DNA from: Brevipalpus yothersi
Taxonomy: Eukaryota > Arthropoda > Arachnida > Trombidiformes > Tenuipalpidae
Direction of reading: 5' to 3'
NCBI GenBank assembly: GCA_003956705.1
Contig: QZCP01000224.1
Span: 1-64,000 of the forward strand
Length of the DNA: 64,000 nt
Part shown: in pieces, positions 58,177 through 64,000 of the stretch
Layout of the letters: each line of letters begins with the position of its first letter
Position numbering within the stretch: position 1 is the stretch's first letter
Made by a program: the position numbers and the translations under genes
Notes under the pieces: generated by a model
What the model saw: only the letters and a program-made list of their open reading frames with translations
What the model was told of the DNA's origin: nothing
Databases searched by the model: none

Positions 58177-59371
58177 TGTATCTCAAAAAGGTGTACATTC
58201 AGGAAGGCAAACTTTTGTTCCATCATCATCATGAATATGATCTTACCTTACTGTAGTCTAGGAGAGGAAGCTTACTGAATAGAGGATCTAGATGAGTGGA
58301 AAAGAATATGAGAGAGAGAAAGGAACAGAGGACTGATGCGGATGAATAGGAAGCTGAGAGAAAAAGAGAAGAAGAAACGAATGAAACGAGAGATGTGGAA
58401 GAGAGAAAGAAGAGAGAGAGCAAAGTTGATGCTGTTTTAATTCAATTAAGTATCATACTAAAATCTAGCAACAACAAGACAAGAGCTTATACACATGCAG
58501 ACACTCAAAATGCTGGTGGACTCTTGCTGGCTTATCCGATTCAAGATCACATGCATGTGTATGTAGTTGCATTAGCACCAGTCACTGCAAAACGAAAAGT
58601 TTCCATTGATCCAAGCCCACAGTCAGTTTGGGATCTCTGTTCAAAATCTATCAGCCTACATGGACAATGATCTTTCCTCCTTTTCTCTCTTTTTCGCTTC
58701 ACCATATACACACACATTGCTCACAGGGAGGCGATATATCTCATGTATTATTGATGCTAACCATTCGTGATGTGGCTCGAGATGCCCACACGAAAGAGAA
58801 ATGTTCTCCAGAGCAATGAGTTTTGTTTTGTTTCGACTGTTTCAACTATTCTCTTTGGATTGAGCCACATTTTTTTGTTCAATTCTCTTGTCTTCTTTTT
58901 TGCTCAAATATTTCACTGGATTATGTTGAAAATTTACATGAAAACCTTGTCCTTCAGGAAGTTCATTTCATAACTTGCGAATAAACGAATATATTCATGT
59001 ACCTATGCTTAGTCAGCTTAAGTTAATGGGAATTCTTCTCTTGACACTAATTGCTATAGCTGACCCTCATGAGATATTCATCGAAAGTTGTTAATTGGAC
59101 CAGATAATTCAGGTAGAGATACAGCTGAATGGAAGAAACATCTTGATGACAGCTTCGATTTTGCTCATGTTTGAAAGAAAAATGGAAAAAAATTCTCCCC
59201 AAAAAGTAAGAGACTGAGAATAAAAATCTATTGTGATTGTAACTTATATCATTTTGAAACTTGATGAACAATTTCATACTGGGACATTGATTTTGACTTC
59301 TGTTCAGAGAGCGATGCCCATCTTATCGTGGGCCTTACTCTTGGAATTATTTGAGGAGAAGAGGACAAAAG

Positions 59372-59373
<2 letters not shown>

Positions 59374-59420
<47 letters not shown>
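59374..59420. repeat. (GA)n microsatellite
   Basis: About 23 GA units. Confidence 0.9.
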
Positions 59421-59423
<3 letters not shown>

Positions 59424-60463
59424 TACCAACAGACATCACCATTTATTAACCATCTAATGGACCATCTTTTCGATCACTTCGGATATGAATGCGGATATAC
59501 AGCAGCCCTACTTATCGTTATATCTCACTTGCCATCTTCATTGGCTTCCTCTCTCCCCAGCCTTATTGAACAAATTTTTTCATCGCTCATCTTGATTGCT
59601 TTAACAACTCTCTTCGATGAGACACTTTGATTCTTGTGGTCACTGAGCACTCATCCAATAAACTAGTCGATTGTTCACAAAGGCCCCACTTGACGGAAAT
59701 TGACACCAATTGCTTGGACAAATTTTATGACATCAAATACAAGCAATTGAATTCTCTCTCTCCCATCTTCTCTCTTCCTTATTGAAGATGAATCATTACT
59801 CTCAAAATCATTAGGGAAGAATATAAATGCTACTAATTCTGCTGAATATTCCTCATTTGGAGCTAATTTATTCGAAAATATGCATCTAATTCATGGCCAG
59901 TGGAATTGAATAACAATCAGAAGGTCAGATTTATTTTGATCCGTCTGGTAGTGCAGGGTACTTTTGCTTTCCTTTCTCTTTCTAAATGATTTCATGCAGG
60001 TTTTCCTTAACATCCCATCACTGCCCTCTCAGCACGCCTATTCCAATTCTTTATGCTAGCCAAATTACGGCTTAGGGTGTTAACAAGAGAAAAGAGGAAT
60101 CAATTCCTTACTCAGAAGCACGCATTGTGTCTGGAAACACTATTCCTCTCAAGATCTTCCCATGTTTCTCCAACTTTGATGATATTTTTCATAATCTTTC
60201 CGAAGTAATTGCTAAATTCTAATACTTGTTACAACCCGAGTGTGTTATCATCAAATTATTGCATACTCCAAAAGTTTCAAGAAGGGAAGGCTTGAGATAT
60301 AACCTCTGACCATGATAATCCTCAGAATTGTCCAAAATTCTGCACAAATCTCGCAAAAGACTGGAGATCAAACTGAAGATAAAGAGTGAATCAAAGTAGA
60401 GCGATAATCTGGAATGTGATTTCTTGACATGTCACCACACAGTGGAATCGTTTTGGATTTTTT

Positions 60464-60482
60464 CTTTCTTTCTTTCTTTCTT

Positions 60483-60518
<36 letters not shown>
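60464..60518. repeat. (TTTC)n followed by (TC)n
   Basis: Five TTTC units run into about 17 TC units. Confidence 0.9.
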
Positions 60519-60520
<2 letters not shown>

Positions 60521-60697
60521 GATGCGTATAGAGTTGGTTTGGATGGAAGAAAAAATTCAGATATGAGATGCTGAAAGAAAAGAGAAGGAGAAGAAACGTG
60601 TATGGCCCCATCAATATAGCAAGTATAGATCTGGTGAGATTTTGCTTTGCAACCAAATGGATTGGGAAGGTGAAGCAAGACTATAGTAAGGAGGGGA

Positions 60698-60699
<2 letters not shown>

Positions 60700-60731
<32 letters not shown>

Positions 60732-60765
60732 TAAAAGTATAAAAAGAGAAAAGAGATAAATACAA

Positions 60766-60813
<48 letters not shown>

Positions 60814-60866
60814 TAAAAGTATAAAAAGAGAAAAGAGATAAATACAAGAGGGAGAGAGAGAGAAGA
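60700..60866. repeat. 82-bp tandem duplication containing (GA)n
   Basis: The segment GAATAAAAGTATAAAAAGAG onward, through ATACAAGAGGG and a GA tract, occurs twice with a period of 82 bp (60729 and 60811). The copies are identical outside GA tract length. Confidence 0.9.
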
Positions 60867-62498
60867 ATCGTAGTGTACAGCTGAGAAAGAATGAAGAATG
60901 TTTGGATGTTGAAAGAACAGCTCATCTCCATCTCTTCATCTCACTCTGCTATCCTCCTTCTCTTTCTACACATTTTCTCTGATCATTTTCATCCTCATCT
61001 TGCTCACCTATTCATCTAGCTTACTACTACCTTGGTGCAAGTATATTGAACTAATCTATCAGTTTTTCGATAGGTCCATATGATTCTGTTAGAATACTTG
61101 TCATGCTGACTTCGTCTCTCTCTGGAATTTTCCCTTTCTTTTTTCTTCTACTCTCTCTCTCTTTTCCTTTAGATTGAACAGTGAAGATTGGGAAAGAAAA
61201 AAATTTTCAATAGAAGAGGCTCACAAGCTTACTTGAATTATTATAAAGCTATATATTCGGATGATCAGGATTACAAATTTAACCTTTTCATGGTCTCTAT
61301 CGAGGCGTTAAATCTTCACGCATAGAGGAGAAAAAAAGAGTAACAACAAATAGTCAATAAGTTGAAACTTCTCTTTTCTATCCTCACACTCAGTCTCAAT
61401 TCTTGGAATATTGCGAAGCGAAATATAGACAGATCAAGATTCTTGAGGATCGAATTTTTATTTCATTTCTATCGACTAGTTTCGCATTTTGTGCGGCATA
61501 GTTCTGTTTTGTTTTTGGAATTTCTCTCTAGGAAGATCTGAAATTTTGTGAATTCCAATTATTACTGTATACACTATATACTTTCGAAATTTTTTCTGTG
61601 AGTTGAACAAACCTTCTTATACACATTTTACATAGCACATGAGCCTTTTTTATGCTCATGATTCTTTTCATATACTTTTTTGTTCACTCTCTTAATGAGG
61701 GATCAGCTTCCAGCCTGAAAGTGAGATGTTCCCTAATCCTCTTCCAGCATGAATTAGAGAGTCTATGTGTGAGAAAAGTTTTGTAATTTCGATTTCACGG
61801 ATATTTTACATCTCGTTCTCTAAGTAACTACCTGAATAATAGAGCAAAATACTTTATAAAAGAAATTTTACTTTAAGCGTGTGAGGAATATCAAATAACC
61901 TCTTATATTCTCTTATATTATGAGTGAATCGAAGATCTTTCTCCATTTTCTCCTTGACTCTTTCTGGGCTCCATGAATTGACAACCTGACTCTGTCCTTT
62001 CTACTCTCTTCATATTCTCTACTGATTCTCATTTGGTAATCTGGGGAATCCAAAGAGAATTTGCTCAGAATTAGGTAAAATAATTATGAAATCAGGGTAT
62101 CGATGCTAAATCATCTAATGTAAATCAAATTAGAATTTTTGCCAAGCTTTTTTCTTATTCTTCTGGCTCTGATACTGAAGATTTATCATAAAAATTCTTC
62201 TAGAGCACTGAGTTTAATAATAACTTGTTGACTCGAATCTACTACTCTCATTCTATTCTATTCTGAGAACACATTATCAATTGATTCTGATGTTTTTGTC
62301 TTTGTTCGTTGAGATCTCACAATACACATCGTCTGCCATTATCACCACCCAAAACTCACCCACTTCACCCTCCATCAGCGTTGCATTCAATGGTAAACGC
62401 AGAAAAGTAGCAAATTTTTTGGCCTATAAAAATCGATCGAGTGAGACTAAATGCAAGTCATAAAGGCACAGTAGAGTAGAAAGAAAGAAAAAGAGAGA

Positions 62499-62501
62499 GC
62501 G

Positions 62502-62543
<42 letters not shown>
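62499..62543. repeat. (GA)n microsatellite
   Basis: About 20 GA units. Confidence 0.9.
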
Positions 62544-62545
<2 letters not shown>

Positions 62546-63335
62546 ATGTAATCAGGTTAAAATGCTTTTACTCAAATCACTTTTGTCCCCTGTTGTTGGC
62601 CCCTTTTTTCAAATAGTATCCATTCATAAATATTGAAGCTCAGTCGAGTTGAGTGCTCCGTGAATGGCGGGAAAAAACTGGGCGACATCGAAAAAGAGAG
62701 AGAGAAAAGAATGAAAGTCAGAGCTTTTCTTTCTGTGAACTTGATCACACATATTCAGAACGGGACTTGCATACATTTTAGAGTAGATAGGCTATCTCAG
62801 TTCCCTGTTTTTGACTTTTCAGGGATCCAATTTTTATTACACCATCTTGCTCTCTTCTTCTTTATGTGCTTTTTCATAGATGATTCTGCTCATCGTGCAA
62901 TTAGCGATCAGTTTTTGTGGTTCGTGAATCTACCCTTTGACCCTGATCCATCAACCCACCGAATTGGATTAACATAACTCAGAAAATCACTCTATTCTAG
63001 CGGTATTAGTTGATGCAGCAGTTGATCTCTATGGGATCAGAATTCTCTGAAAAAAGTTTTCAGATCATTTCTCAGCAAAGCTGACCAGAGTTGTAAAATT
63101 GTGCTGAATTGTTAAGGACTGGGCATCAAGCTCAAGATTAATTGATTTGAAAGGCTGACTTGGTCCAAATTTTTTGGAACAATTGACAAAATTCAAAAAT
63201 CCAATCTTTGTGGACCTACTCTCGATTTTCCCATCAGAAAATTATGACACGCGACCTCCGATAGCTAGACTGGTCAATAAATTTAGTTTACACAGACAGT
63301 AGCTTGACAAAGATCATGAAAAATAGGAAAAATTT

Positions 63336-63339
<4 letters not shown>

Positions 63340-63398
<59 letters not shown>
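63340..63398. repeat. (TC)n microsatellite
   Basis: About 29 TC units. Confidence 0.95.
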
Positions 63399-63403
<5 letters not shown>

Positions 63404-64000
63404 AGTTTTTTCAATTTCATGCTTGATGCCTGCACGCGTTTCAGTGTATCTTGTCTCGATATTTTTCATGATTGTTTGCCATTGGCCCTGGTGTTTCGAG
63501 TCATTCTCGGGCACACATTCGAAATATTGCATGAGAAAGAAATCAAGGGAACTCTTGGGCCATTTTTGGTTAGGTTGGTTTGAGTACACATTCTGGAATT
63601 GCAAACGTTGAGGCAAGATGATGGGCCTGGCAAGTCTCATCAAACAAAAAATGCTGCAAGATAGAGAAAGCTTGTATCATTGGAGGGCAAGTATTGAAGA
63701 GGAGCACGCAATTATTTATTTCTCTTCTTGTATGGTGATGAATTTGATGGCAAAATTGATACCCTCGCGGCTTGTTTGACTTGACATTGTCAACTCAACC
63801 CACGTCATCAGACACGATATCTGATTATTGAAGCTCTCTCTTTCTCTCTTTCTCAATTCACACCACAATCTAAGTATGGTTCCTAGAGTTGAATCCAAAA
63901 TAAGATAAAGCAATTGCTAGCAAACGATCATGCAAAATATTTGGCAAATTTGGTTGAGAGGCTATTAGGATATACAATACATACAATACAATACTGTATG

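Larger units (their letters stand above)
51590..64000. other. 12.4 kb without recognisable genes
   Basis: Neither strand shows an exon with Ig, FNIII, membrane-helix or any other domain I can identify. Longer open frames here are driven by GA/TC tracts or lack family features. The stretch may be a long intron joining the Ig cassettes to constant exons beyond the window, or plain intergenic DNA. Confidence 0.55.

Noticed and set aside
62633..62977. 114-codon open frame on the plus strand
   Set aside because: No family features and no conserved neighbours; length alone is not convincing in 12 kb of gene-free DNA.

Overview
The window is about 64 kb of AT-rich animal nuclear DNA with short introns, spliced genes on both strands and many long (GA)n/(TC)n microsatellites. 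The gene content points to a chelicerate, most likely a mite: a CYP3-clan-like P450, LITAF-like genes, a Pelle/IRAK kinase, Max, DPH2 and, above all, a tandem array of two-Ig 5' cassettes of the kind described for chelicerate short Dscam (sDscam, beta type). The species cannot be named from the sequence.

Layout. 1-4.4 kb is non-coding and rich in microsatellites. 4.4-6.2 kb (-) is an intact three-exon P450. 6.7-12.5 kb is a tandem segmental duplication with four LITAF-domain genes on the minus strand, one of them broken. 13.06-13.91 kb (-) holds one isolated, inverted two-Ig cassette. 14.7-23.6 kb is a compact housekeeping/signalling block: an NZF (TAB2/3-like) protein (+), DPH2 (+), a SIKE/FGFR1OP2-family coiled-coil protein (-), Max (-), a TAF1A-like Pol I factor (+) and a small stathmin-domain-like acylated protein (+). 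24.2-26.4 kb (-) is a Pelle/IRAK death-domain kinase. 27.0-27.75 kb (-) is an unidentified small membrane protein.

28.4-50.4 kb (+) is the centrepiece: fifteen tandem cassettes, V1-V15, of which V3 is a pseudogene. Each intact one has its own promoter region, a signal-peptide exon, an Ig1 exon of exactly 282 nt and an Ig2 split into exons of exactly 120 and 171 nt, with every junction in phase 1 and an open donor after Ig2. Each is therefore built to be transcribed from its own start and spliced to a shared downstream exon. No constant Ig3/FNIII/TM exon is visible before the window ends, so the constant part probably lies beyond 64 kb. Two non-coding signatures recur. A GCGC-containing element (core CTGCGCG) lies about 85-185 bp upstream of 13 start codons. 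A sharply positioned intronic element (core GGTGCTTTCGAGTTC) lies about 20 nt downstream of each terminal donor. A DNA transposon of the IS630-Tc1-mariner type, with an internally deleted transposase, sits between V8 and V9.

50.4-64 kb shows no convincing gene. It contains a possible dead cassette at 51.2-51.5 kb and many (GA)n/(TC)n tracts. It may be the long intron between the array and its constant exons, or intergenic DNA.

Taken together the window is enriched in families tied to innate immune signalling or self/non-self recognition (LITAF, TAB-like NZF, SIKE, Pelle/IRAK, sDscam). That grouping may be chance.
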